Assembly: GCA_902806245.1 (NCBI GenBank)
Contig: CADCVU010000012.1
Span: forward strand, 1-41,545
Length of the DNA: 41,545 nucleotides
Source: an uncultured Solirubrobacterales bacterium
Lineage (GTDB): Bacteria > Actinomycetota > Thermoleophilia > Solirubrobacterales > Thermoleophilaceae
Direction of reading: 5' to 3'
Shown here: in pieces, positions 17,955 through 26,918 of the stretch
Layout of the letters: every line of letters starts with the position of its first letter
Position numbering within the stretch: the first letter of the stretch is position 1
Program-made: the position numbers and the translations under genes
The notes under the pieces: model-generated
Seen by the model: only the letters and a program-made list of their open reading frames with translations
Databases searched by the model: none
What the model was told of the DNA's origin: nothing

Positions 17955-20357
17955 ATGGCCGAACAGACGCCATCGGAGGCCGAGCGCCGCATCGCGGCCG
18001 GTGCGCGGCACACCAGCGGGCTGACGTCGAGGCTCATCCTGAGCTACGTCGAACGCGAGGCCGGCCGTTCGGGCGTGGTCGCGGTCCTCAGGCACTCGGG
18101 TCTGCAGGCTTACGAGCAGCAGCTTCGCAACCCGGGTTACTGGTTCGACTTCGCCACCAAGATCGAGCTCTTTCGCTCGGCGTCGGTGGTGCTCGGCCAG
18201 CCCGACGTCGCCTGGCGCATCGGGCAGACAGCGGCCGACAACCCGGCCCTGTCCGGCTTCAAGCTCGCCCTGCGGGGCGTCGGCAGCCCGCGCCTGGTCT
18301 ACAGCGTCCTGTCCGGGACCGCCGGGCGGATGACGCGCGCCCATCAGCTCGAGCTGCTCGAGCTCGACGACGCGTATGCGCGCTTTCGCTACGTCGACAC
18401 GGCCGGTGTGGGATACGACCGCTTCGATTGCGACTACACGGCCGGCATGCTCTCCTGCGTACCGACGATGTTCGCCCAGCCCACGGTCACGTCAGTCACT
18501 CGCAGTGTCGAGTCACCGGGGCGAGCGAGTGCATCCACGAGGTCCAGTGGGAGCGCCACCCGACCGGAGGGCGGTGGCTCGCCGCCGGGGTCGCGGGGGC
18601 GTTCGCCGCCGGCTTCGGCGCGGCCGTGCCGCGCACACGCGCGTTCATCGGTGCGCCCCTTGCCCTGGCGATGGTGGGCGGCCGTCGCGCCCTGCTCAGG
18701 CAGCGCCAGCGCCAGCGCTCGCTCGAAGCCGAGATCCACGATCAGAAGGCCGCGGCCGAGGACCTGTCGGCATCCCTCCACGACCTGGTGTCGGTTCCTC
18801 GCACCGACGAGGTTCTGCGCAAGATCATGTCCCGCGCCCAGGCCCCTCTGCTGGGTCGCGAGATCGCCGTCCTCGCGTTCCGAGGCGACCACGTCAGTGC
18901 TCACGGCTCGAAGGGCGTCCCGATCGCCTCGCTCGATGTGCTCAAGCGCTGGCGGAGGCCCGCCCGGAGCTCCTCGACCAGCCGCTGACGCTCTCCGAGC
19001 TGGCCGAGGTTCCGGAGCTGGCCGACATGGCGGCTCACCCCGACGCCCCGCTCGGAGCGCTGGCGACCGCTCCCCTCGTCTTCCGCGGCCAGCGGCTTGG
19101 GATGCTGATCGCCCTCGCCCCGGGGTCCGACACCTTCTGCCCAAGGAGACCTCGCTGCTCGAGCTGTACGCCGCGGAGGCCGCGCTGGCGCTGGCCAACG
19201 CCAACCTCGTCGAGCGCCTCGAGGCTCTCGTGCGCGTCGACTCGCTCACCGGCCTGCTCAACCACCGCGAGTACCAGGAGGAGCTGGCGCGCGAGCTCGA
19301 ACGGGCCGGGCGCGATCAGCTCCCGCTGAGCGTCGCGATGCTCGACCTCGACGACTTCAAGCAGATCAACGACAGCTACGGGCACGCCGAGGGCGACCGC
19401 ATCCTGCGCCTGGTCGGCGAGACGGTCCGGCGCATGCTCGAACCGGGCGACTCGGCAGCGCGGATCGGCGGCGACGAGTTCGGGCTGATCCTCCCGGGCC
19501 GCCGGGCCGCGGAGGCCGACACCCTGGCGTCGCAGATCGATCGGCAGGTCAAGGCGCTCAACCTCGAGCTCGGAGCATCGTGGGGCGTCGCCGAGTGGCC
19601 GACGGCCGGGCCGAGCCAGAGCCTGTTGCTCTTCAGCGCGGACCGCGCTCTGTACGACCGCAAGCTCTCGCGCCGCAACGGCGCCACCAAGGCGAGCACC
19701 GAGCGTGAGCGCCGGCCGGCGAGCGCGGATTACACGCTCACCGCAGCCGACCACCAACGCGGGCTGACCGCGGCCCTGGCCCGCGCCGTCGACGCCAAGG
19801 ACGCCTACACCCGCAGTCACTGCGACATGGTGGCCGAGCTCTGCGTGCTCGTGGGTCAGGAGCTCGAGCTGGAGCCACGCCGCGTGCTCAAGCTCAGGCT
19901 CGCCGGCCTGCTCCACGACGTCGGCAAGATCGGGATCGCCGACGCCATCCTTCAGAAGCCGGGCCGGCTAAGCGACGATGAGTTCGAGGTCATGAAGACC
20001 CACACCACCCTCGGGCACTCGATCCTCTTCGGCGCCGAGCTGTTCGAGGAGGCGTACTGGGTGCTGCACCATCACGAGTACCTCGACGGATCGGGCTACC
20101 CCGACGGCCTCGCCGGGGAGACGATCCCGCTGGAGTCGCGGATCATGCTCGTCGCCGACGCCTTCGAGGCCATGACCTCGGACCGTCCCTACCGTCGCGG
20201 GCGCGACGAGCGGGCCGCGCTTGACGAGCTCCAGCGCTGCGCCGGCACGCAGTTCGATCCGAACTGCGTGGCGGCGCTCAGTCGCGCTCTGCGCCGCGAC
20301 GCGCGCTGGCTCTCCGAGTCATCGGCGCGCGGCGGCGTGAAGAGCGTCGTCGCCTGA
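17955..20357 (+). pseudogene. Sensor-GAF-like-GGDEF-HD-GYP cyclic-di-GMP protein interrupted by three apparent -1 frameshifts
   Basis: Frame 17955 gives a sensible N-terminus, then sense moves to the frame of ORF 17912..18988 (HSQCRVTGASECIHEVQWERHP...LDVLK), then to the frame of ORF 18376..19329 (LAEARPELLDQPLTLSELAEVPELA...APGSDTF), then back (LPKETSLLELYAAEAALAL...RIGGDEFGLILP...HDVGKIGI...HHEYLDGSGYPDGL). Confidence 0.8.
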
Positions 20358-20389
20358 CGCCCTTCGTCGCCCCGCGCGCGAGGCAGCCC

Positions 20390-21337
20390 CTAGGCCGCCT
20401 CGCGTAGCTCCTCGAGGTCGCCGCTCTCGGCGAGCAGCCGCAGCGCCGCCTCCTCGACCTTGCGCGTGCGCTCGGCGTTCATTCCGAGCTCGGCACCGGT
20501 TTCGCGGACCGACTTCGGCTCGCTCCCGCCGAGGCCGAAGCGCAGGGTCACGACCTTGCGCTCATCCTCGGGAAGCTGGCGGACGACCTCGCGGACGCGA
20601 GCCTCGCCGAGTGCCTCCCCGACCTCCTCGTCCGGCTGCGGCCGATCGCTCGGCAGCAGATCGCCGAGGGCGGTCTCGCCGTCCTCGCCGACCGCCTGGT
20701 CGAGGCTGGTCAGGTGCCGAGCGATCTCGCGAGCCTCAATCACCAGCTCCTCGGACAGCTCCGCCGCCTCTGCGATCTCCGCATCGGTGGGGTCGCGCCC
20801 GAGCTTCTTGGCGAGCTCCTGCTCGACCTTGCGGACCTTCCGCTCGCGCTGGCCGATGTGCACCGGCACGCGAATCGTGCGGCCCGAGTTGGCCAGGCCC
20901 CGCTGGATCGACTGACGGATCCACAACGTCCCGTAGGTCGAGAACTTGAATCCGCGTCGCCAGTCGAACTTCTCGACCGCGCGGATCAGGCCGAGCATGC
21001 CCTCCTGGATCAGGTCACCCAGTGAGAGACCCTGGCCCTGGTAGCGGCGCGCCTGCGAGATGACCAGACGGAGGTTGGCGTTGATCATCCGGTCCTTGGC
21101 CTGGACGTCGCCACGCTCGAACCGTTGCGCGAGCTCGATCTCCTCGGCCGCGGTCAGCAGCGGGTAGCGCGTCGCCTGCTGGAAGAACAGCTGGACCGAA
21201 TCCAGGCTCGGGTCCACGGGCCGCGTCTCGGCGGCCTCGCGGGCGGTCGGCTCGGCGCTGTGCGCACCGCGTCGGCGGCGTTGACGGTCGGTATCGGGCC
21301 CTGCTCGATTTCGGCGGGGTTCGGTGTTCACTGCCAC
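20390..21337 (-). CDS. RNA polymerase sigma-70 family factor (RpoD/SigA-like)
   Basis: [94 protein letters not shown]-terminal [17 protein letters not shown]. Confidence 0.95.
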   Translation of the reverse strand: MAVNTEPRRNRAGPDTDRQRRRRGAHSAEPTAREAAETRPVDPSLDSVQLFFQQATRYPLLTAAEEIELAQRFERGDVQAKDRMINANLRLVISQARRYQGQGLSLGDLIQEGMLGLIRAVEKFDWRRGFKFSTYGTLWIRQSIQRGLANSGRTIRVPVHIGQRERKVRKVEQELAKKLGRDPTDAEIAEAAELSEELVIEAREIARHLTSLDQAVGEDGETALGDLLPSDRPQPDEEVGEALGEARVREVVRQLPEDERKVVTLRFGLGGSEPKSVRETGAELGMNAERTRKVEEAALRLLAESGDLEELREAA

Positions 21338-21419
21338 TCGCGTTCCTCATTCCTTCTATTGTTCGGCAACTGTCGAAGTATAGCACCCGGCGGTTCTCGG
21401 CGCAACGTTCGAGTATGAC

Positions 21420-21731
21420 TCAGATCGCTCTGCGTGCGCCGTCCACCACGCAGCCGAGGAGGCCGGGGAAGCGAGCCTCGAGCTCCTCGAGGCGGAGCGA
21501 GACGAGCCGCTGGGTCCCATCGGCGCGCGTCCGCGTGACGCCCGCGTCGCGCAGCACCTTGAGGTGGTGGCTGAGAGTCGACTTCGAGACCGGCGCCTCG
21601 AGATGCCCGCAGGCCACCTCCGAGCCTCCGTCGAGCGCGCATACGATCTCCAGCCGGACCGGGTCGCTCAGGGCGTGGAGCACCTCGGGGAGGCGCAGCG
21701 CGTCGGTCGATGGGTGGGACGGCACCCTCAT
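21420..21731 (-). CDS. ArsR-family HTH transcriptional regulator
   Basis: ALSDPVRLEIVCALDGG...VACGHLEAPVSKSTLSHHLKVLRDAGVTRTRADGTQRLVSLR. Confidence 0.93.
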   Translation of the reverse strand: MRVPSHPSTDALRLPEVLHALSDPVRLEIVCALDGGSEVACGHLEAPVSKSTLSHHLKVLRDAGVTRTRADGTQRLVSLRLEELEARFPGLLGCVVDGARRAI

Positions 21732-21841
21732 GGTCGTCGCCTAGTTCGAAGCATCTAGAACTATAATAGTGGCATGGGCAAGATCTGAGTGCTCGACGCC
21801 GAACCAAGGGCACGGGAGCGGAGATGGTGGCGCTCGGGCGA

Positions 21842-21885
21842 TGAAGGGGGAGGGGACTCGAACCCCCGGTACGGTGCGCTCGGTG
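21842..21885 (-). repeat. tRNA 3'-end-like fragment (T-arm plus 3' acceptor half)
   Basis: Minus: ...CCGGGGGTTCGAGTCCCCTCCCCCTTC, T-arm GGGGG-TTCGAGT-CCCCT like; no 5' half found. Confidence 0.5.
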
Positions 21886-22746
21886 CGAATCGCGACCTGG
21901 AACGTGAACTCGGTCAAGCAGCGCGTGCCGCGCCTGCTGCCCTGGCTGGACGACCGCCGGCCGGACGTCGTCTGCCTGCAGGAGACCAAGCTCACGGACG
22001 ACGCCTTTGTCGATCTGCTCGGCGACGAGCTAGCCGACCGCGGCTACGCGGTCGCCCTTCACGGCGAGGCGAGGTGGAACGGGGTGGCCATCCTCTCGCG
22101 CGCGGGGTTGGACGCGGTGGGGATGGGACTCGCCGGCGCGGCGGGCTTTCCGCATCCGGAGGCCCGGGCGGTGTCTGCGACGTGTGGCGGGATCCGGGTG
22201 GTCTCGGTGTACGTGCCGAACGGCCGCCAGCCCGGCTCGGAGCACTACCGGTACAAGCTGGCCTGGCTGGATTCGCTGCGAGAGACGGTCGCCGCCGCCC
22301 CGGAGGCGACGGTCGTGTGTGGCGACATGAACATCGCCCCGACCGACGACGACGTGTTCGATCCGGACGCCTACGCCGACCAGACGCACGTGACACCGCC
22401 GGAGCGGGCGGCGCTGGCGGAGCTACAGGCGCTCGGGCTGCACGACGTCGTGCGCGAGCGCTGGCCGAACGAGCGGGTGTTCACCTACTGGGACTACCGG
22501 GCAGGGATGTTCCATCAGGACCTCGGGATGCGGATCGATCTGGTCCTGGCCGGCGCTTCCCTAGCGGAGCGCGTCCAGGCGGCATGGGTGGACCGCCAGG
22601 CCCGCAAGGGCCGCGGGCCGAGCGATCACGCGCCGGTGATCGTCGACCTGGACGAGGCTCCGGACGGAGACATCGGGCCGGTCGTGCCGCCGCCCTCCGC
22701 CCCGAGGGCCAAGCGTGGCTCGGCCAGGCTGCCGCAGTCAACGTAG
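21883..22746 (+). CDS. xthA: Exodeoxyribonuclease III
   Basis: VRIATWNVNSVKQRVPRLLPWLDDRRPDVVCLQETKLTDD...ARKGRGPSDHAPVIVDLD; GTG start at 21883; ORF track start 21769 runs through a tRNA-like fragment. Confidence 0.95.
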   Translation: MRIATWNVNSVKQRVPRLLPWLDDRRPDVVCLQETKLTDDAFVDLLGDELADRGYAVALHGEARWNGVAILSRAGLDAVGMGLAGAAGFPHPEARAVSATCGGIRVVSVYVPNGRQPGSEHYRYKLAWLDSLRETVAAAPEATVVCGDMNIAPTDDDVFDPDAYADQTHVTPPERAALAELQALGLHDVVRERWPNERVFTYWDYRAGMFHQDLGMRIDLVLAGASLAERVQAAWVDRQARKGRGPSDHAPVIVDLDEAPDGDIGPVVPPPSAPRAKRGSARLPQST

Positions 22747-22756
22747 CGCTCGGTGG

Positions 22757-23821
22757 TCACCGCGGTCGGTCGCGGTCGCGCGAGGGCTGAATGCGCTTTG
22801 GTTCTCCCGGCATCTTGGGATAGTCGGGCGGGTAGGGCAGGTCCCCGTACCCCTGGGCGATGTCGTTCTCGTACATGTCGAGGAGCGGCTGCAGGGAGTG
22901 AGCGGTGTCGTCGATCGCCGCGTGACGATCGCCGAGCTCGGCGAAGCGCGCCGGCATGGTCGCCACCGTGAAGTCCTCGGGGGCGACCTCGGGAAGCTCG
23001 TCCCACGTCACCGGGGCCGAGACCGGCGCACCAGGCTTCGGCCGGATGCTGTAGGCGGAGGCGATGGTGCGATCGCGCGCGTTCTGGTTGTAGTCGATGA
23101 AGATGCGCTCGCCGCGCTCCTCCTTCCACCACTTGGTCGTCACCTCGTCGGGTAGACGCCGCTCGAGCTCGCGCCCAAAGGCGATCGCCGCGCGGCGAAC
23201 CTCCGTGAACGTCCAGCGTGGCTCGATACGGAGATAGATGTGAACACCTCGGCCACCTGAGGTCTTCGGGAAGCCGGTGTAGCCGAGCTCCTCCAACAGC
23301 ACGCGGGCCTCGGCGGCCACGCGCACGGCGTCGGCGAAGTCCGTGCCCGGCTGCGGGTCGAGGTCGATGCGCAGCTCGTCGGGATGGTCGACGTCATCGC
23401 TGCGCACCGGCCACGGATGGAAGGTGATCGTGCCCATGTGGGCCGCCCAGCCGACGTCGGCCACCTCGGTGGGACAGATCTCGTCCGCGTGGCGACCCGA
23501 CGGGAACTCGATCCGCGCCGTCTGCACGTGGTCGGGAGCTCCGCGGGGGATGCGCTTCTGAAAGAACGCGTCGCCACCGCCCTTCTCGCGCGTCGAGAGG
23601 ACGATGCCCGGGTGTACGCCCTTCGGCCAGCGCTCGAGCGTCGTCGGCCGCCGCTCGAGCGCGCGCACGATGCCGCTCCCGACGGCGAGGTAGTACTCGA
23701 CGATGCCGAGCTTGGTGACCGCGGGGGAGCGGTCGGTCTCCGGAAAGATCACGCGGTCGGGGCTTGACACGCGCAGCTCGCGCCCGCCGGCCTCGACGAT
23801 CGTGGCCTCGGAGGGGGACAT
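22757..23821 (-). CDS. LigD-type primase/polymerase (NHEJ polymerase domain), stand-alone
   Basis: VSSPDRVIFPETDRSPAVTKLGIVEYYLAVG, RPTTLERWPKGVHP, LRIDLDPQPGTDFADAV, GFPKTSGGRGVHIYLRI, RIFIDYNQNARDRTIASAYSIRPKPGAPVSAPVTWDEL. Confidence 0.95.
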   Translation of the reverse strand: MSPSEATIVEAGGRELRVSSPDRVIFPETDRSPAVTKLGIVEYYLAVGSGIVRALERRPTTLERWPKGVHPGIVLSTREKGGGDAFFQKRIPRGAPDHVQTARIEFPSGRHADEICPTEVADVGWAAHMGTITFHPWPVRSDDVDHPDELRIDLDPQPGTDFADAVRVAAEARVLLEELGYTGFPKTSGGRGVHIYLRIEPRWTFTEVRRAAIAFGRELERRLPDEVTTKWWKEERGERIFIDYNQNARDRTIASAYSIRPKPGAPVSAPVTWDELPEVAPEDFTVATMPARFAELGDRHAAIDDTAHSLQPLLDMYENDIAQGYGDLPYPPDYPKMPGEPKRIQPSRDRDRPR

Positions 23822-23833
23822 GGCGGGAGTTCT

Positions 23834-23920
23834 ACAGCGGCGGAGGAGGGATTCGACCCCTCGATGGACCGATCACGCCCGCACCCCGGCGCGACGAGAG
23901 ATCGGCGACGATGGTCCCGC
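23834..23920 (-). repeat. tRNA-Ser-3'-like dispersed repeat, copy A
   Basis: Minus ends GGTCCATCGAGGGGTCGAATCCCTCCTCCGCCGCTGTAG; resembles copy C (38918-39008). Confidence 0.6.
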
Positions 23921-24136
23921 TCACCACCGCACCCGCGGCGGTCCTCCAGGGTAGCCCGGGGGGACACCGAAGTGTCGCCCCCGCGGCTGAGGAGCTCGGC
24001 GGGGCGGAAGCCGCCAAAGGCGGCGTTCCGCTGCCGCCGGCCTCCCAGCTCGGACGGCTACGAGCGGTTCCTGCTTCTCGATCGGTCACGGCCGCCGTGC
24101 CGGGTCACCTCTCATCGGGTCGGCTCGGCCGCCGGC

Positions 24137-24991
24137 CTATACCTGCGGGCCCGGGTCGCGTCGAACCGCCCCCGTCTGCTGACGGGTGTCGGTATCGCCG
24201 CCCGGGGTCGCCCCCTGGGCCTGCTGGGCTCGCTCCTGTAGTCCGCCCGGAGCCTTCTCCCGTGCCTCCTGCTGCCCGCGCTCCTTGCCCGCTCGCGCCT
24301 CCTGCTTGACCTGCTCCTTGTTCTCCTGCCCCTTGTCGTAGGCGTCCGAGACGAGCTTCGACGCGGTGTCGCGCCCGCCGAGGCCGAAGGCGAGGGCGAG
24401 GCCGAGCCCAAGCGAGGCAAGCAGCACGGTGTAGGTGATCTGAACGATGCTCTCGGCGATCCCGAGCTCGGTGAGGATCATGAAGACCGCGATCGTCATG
24501 ATCAGCGCGGGCGCGGCCGAGCCGACGACTTTGCCCGTGGAGGTGTCGCCCATGGTCCGCGCGATGATCCCGCCGATCGCCCCGGCGAGCGCACCGGCCA
24601 CCAGGAAGATGAGCAGGGCGGCCAGCAGGTTCGGCAGGAACGCGACGATCCCCGCGAAGAAGGCCGTGACCTCGGGGATGCCGAGGCGGCCCACGCCTAT
24701 GACCAGCGCGGCGAAGACGATCAGCAGCCGCACGACGTTCGCGAGCAGTGCCGACGGACTTCCCTGCGGGCTCGCCTGCTCGATGTACTGACCGCCTGGG
24801 CCCTGGGTCAGGCGTCTGTCGACCCCCACACGGCCAAGCAGTCTGGTGATGATCTTCTTGACGATCGCGGCCACGACGTAGCCGATGACGAGAATCACCA
24901 AGAAGGCGATCAGGTTGGGCAGGAAAGCCACGACTTCGTTGAGCCCGGTGAGCAGGCTGTCGGTCACGGCTGCGGCGATGGGGATGGTCAT
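24137..24991 (-). CDS. CmpX-like conserved TM-helix / MscS-related membrane protein, copy 2
   Basis: LPNLIAFLVILVIGYVVAAIVKKIITRLLGRVGVDRRL..., ALAFGLGGRDTASKLVSDAYDKGQENKEQV; same architecture and tail as copy 1. Confidence 0.87.
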   Translation of the reverse strand: MTIPIAAAVTDSLLTGLNEVVAFLPNLIAFLVILVIGYVVAAIVKKIITRLLGRVGVDRRLTQGPGGQYIEQASPQGSPSALLANVVRLLIVFAALVIGVGRLGIPEVTAFFAGIVAFLPNLLAALLIFLVAGALAGAIGGIIARTMGDTSTGKVVGSAAPALIMTIAVFMILTELGIAESIVQITYTVLLASLGLGLALAFGLGGRDTASKLVSDAYDKGQENKEQVKQEARAGKERGQQEAREKAPGGLQERAQQAQGATPGGDTDTRQQTGAVRRDPGPQV

Positions 24992-25029
24992 TCGGTCTCC
25001 CTGGTGGGTTTCGATGGTGTGGGCATTAC

Positions 25030-25917
25030 CTAGCCCGGTGCGTCGGTCTTCGAGACGGCGCGGTCGTAGAGGAAGGCGGCAGCCACGCCGCCCAGGATGG
25101 GACCGACGATGTAGAGCCAGAAGGCGGATAGATCGCCGGCCACGAGCATCGGCCCGAGCGCTCGGGCCGGGTTCACTGCCCCGCCCGATATCGGCCCGCC
25201 GATGACGACCCCTATGAAGAGCGCGAAGCCGACGGCGAGCGGAGCCGCCTGGCTCGGAGCCCGCTCGTCCGTGGCCACGGCTAGCACGATGAAGACCAGG
25301 ATGAACGTGATGAGGATCTCGACGATGAGCGCCTGGCCGATCGTGGCCGTGTCGGTCGGGAACGTCGCCCCGAGCAGCGCACTATCGCGGGACAACCGCC
25401 CGAAGACGGCCCACGTGGCGAGTCCGGCGAGGATCGCGCCGCCGAGCTGGGCGAGCAGGTAGGGCGGAACGAGCTTCCACGGGAACTTTCCCGTGGCGGC
25501 GAGTCCCAGAGTCACGGCGGGATTGACGTGCCCCCCGGACACGTGACCGATCGCCGCCACCACGGCGGCGAGGGCCAGCCCGAACGCCAGGGCGATGACC
25601 ACGGAGTCGTAGGGACTTCCGGCGATGGGTCGTTCGAGTGCCGCAGCGGTTGCGGCGGCGATGCCCGCGAAGACGAGGATGAAGGTCCCCACGAGCTCCG
25701 CGAGGCTCGCCTTGCCGGGGTCGGCCCCGACGTCGCTGCCGTAGAGACCGCCCCCGCCGCTCTCGCTCTGTTGCGACTCGCCCCGCCGAGCTCCGCCGCT
25801 CCGACGCCGGGGGGAGGTCTCCGCGACCTCCGCCGAGGCCGCGAAGCGATCCGCGTCCGCTGTGTTGGCGCGGGCATCGTGAGCTCGCCCACCTGTTGTC
25901 TGTCGACGTCTCGCCAT
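25030..25917 (-). CDS. MIP family aquaporin, copy 2
   Basis: SGGHVNPAVTLGL and SGGAVNPARALGP; shares GLYGSDVGADPGKASLAELVGTFILVFAGIAAA with copy 1. Confidence 0.95.
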   Translation of the reverse strand: MARRRQTTGGRAHDARANTADADRFAASAEVAETSPRRRSGGARRGESQQSESGGGGLYGSDVGADPGKASLAELVGTFILVFAGIAAATAAALERPIAGSPYDSVVIALAFGLALAAVVAAIGHVSGGHVNPAVTLGLAATGKFPWKLVPPYLLAQLGGAILAGLATWAVFGRLSRDSALLGATFPTDTATIGQALIVEILITFILVFIVLAVATDERAPSQAAPLAVGFALFIGVVIGGPISGGAVNPARALGPMLVAGDLSAFWLYIVGPILGGVAAAFLYDRAVSKTDAPG

Positions 25918-25922
25918 CCGCT

Positions 25923-26720
25923 CTAAGCCGCGCCGGTGCCGTCGTCGGCCTCGATCTGTTCCTTCTGGATCTCCTCGGAGACCTGCCGCTCGTCGGTCAC
26001 GGTCTCCTTGTCGAGCCGGACGCGCTCCTTGGGCACGACGCGCTTCTCGGCCACGATCTCCTCCTCGTGGAGGACGACCTCATGCTCCTCGTCGGAGATG
26101 GCGGGACCGTCGGTGGCCTGCTCGACGTTTCCGTCGGTGATCGGCTCGCGCTCGAGACGGACCTCCTCCCGCTTGACCGGCACGGTTGTTTCGACCTGCT
26201 CGGTGACGACGTACTTGCGCAGGCGAGCGCGGCCCCGCTCGCGCTCCGCCGTCCCGACGTGAAGCTCCTCTTCCGAGCGCGTCATAGCGTCGTCGGTCGT
26301 CGGCCCCGACGTGTCATGTCCGACGGCGGGTCGCTCGCTCGCAGCCGGCCCGTCCGCCGGAGCGGCGGTCTCCGGCCCCGGAGTCGCCGTGACCGAGCCC
26401 TCGTCGGTGTAGTCGATGCCGTAGTGACGGAAGAGCTCGGCCTCCTGCTCCTGCGAGAGCTCGCCGTCCGCCTCGTAGTCGGGAGCGTTCTTGACCTGCT
26501 CCTTCGAGACAGAGACCCCGACGTTCTCGCCCTGCGGGCTCGCGCCCGCGAGAGGAACGTACGAGTGGTTCGAACCGAAGAGACCGGTCGTCACCCTCGC
26601 CCATTCGGGTTCCTCGTTCTGATTGTCGACGTAGATCTCGTCGACCTTGCCGATCTTCTCGCCGTCCTGGTCGACGAGCGTGCGTCCGCGCCAGTCGTAG
26701 GCTTCGGTCATCTGGGTCAT
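25923..26720 (-). CDS. PRC-barrel plus DUF2382 (YsnF/AvaK-type) stress protein
   Basis: N-terminal DWRGRTLVDQDGEKIGKVDEIYVDNQNEEPEWARVTTGLFG; C-terminal LRKYVVTEQVETTVPVKREEVRLEREPITD...VVLHEEEIVAEKRVVPKERVRLDKETVTDERQVSEEI; SD GAGGAG upstream. Confidence 0.95.
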   Translation of the reverse strand: MTQMTEAYDWRGRTLVDQDGEKIGKVDEIYVDNQNEEPEWARVTTGLFGSNHSYVPLAGASPQGENVGVSVSKEQVKNAPDYEADGELSQEQEAELFRHYGIDYTDEGSVTATPGPETAAPADGPAASERPAVGHDTSGPTTDDAMTRSEEELHVGTAERERGRARLRKYVVTEQVETTVPVKREEVRLEREPITDGNVEQATDGPAISDEEHEVVLHEEEIVAEKRVVPKERVRLDKETVTDERQVSEEIQKEQIEADDGTGAA

Positions 26721-26755
26721 GGTGAAACTCCTCTTCGGAAGGCGGTCTCGACTCT

Positions 26756-26782
26756 TGTCCCACGTCGAGGCGCTCGTGAAAC
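26756..26782 (-). promoter_or_regulatory. Candidate sigma-B-like promoter GTTT-N17-GGGACA upstream of PRC/MIP/CmpX operon
   Basis: Minus strand: GTTT (26782-26779), 17-nt spacer, GGGACA (26761-26756), about 35 nt before the ATG at 26720. Confidence 0.4.
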
Positions 26783-26918
26783 GACTAGTGGTAAAGACGC
26801 ATTAGAAATGAGACACGCCGACGGCGCAGGCTCCCTTACTGTCGCAGCTATGCCATAGTCGTGCCCCGTCCCGAGCATGTGACTCGAAGTCGGGGACGAA
26901 CGAGGTGCCTTCGGCGCG

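Noticed and set aside
17955-20357. Taking the 800-aa ORF as an intact protein with a novel Arg/Ser-rich domain
   Set aside because: Sensible sequence for the middle lies in the other two frames, so the 'domain' is a frameshift artefact.
21769-21882. N-terminal extension of XthA in the ORF track
   Set aside because: Extension translates a tRNA-like fragment; the conserved XthA start VRIATWN is at GTG 21883.
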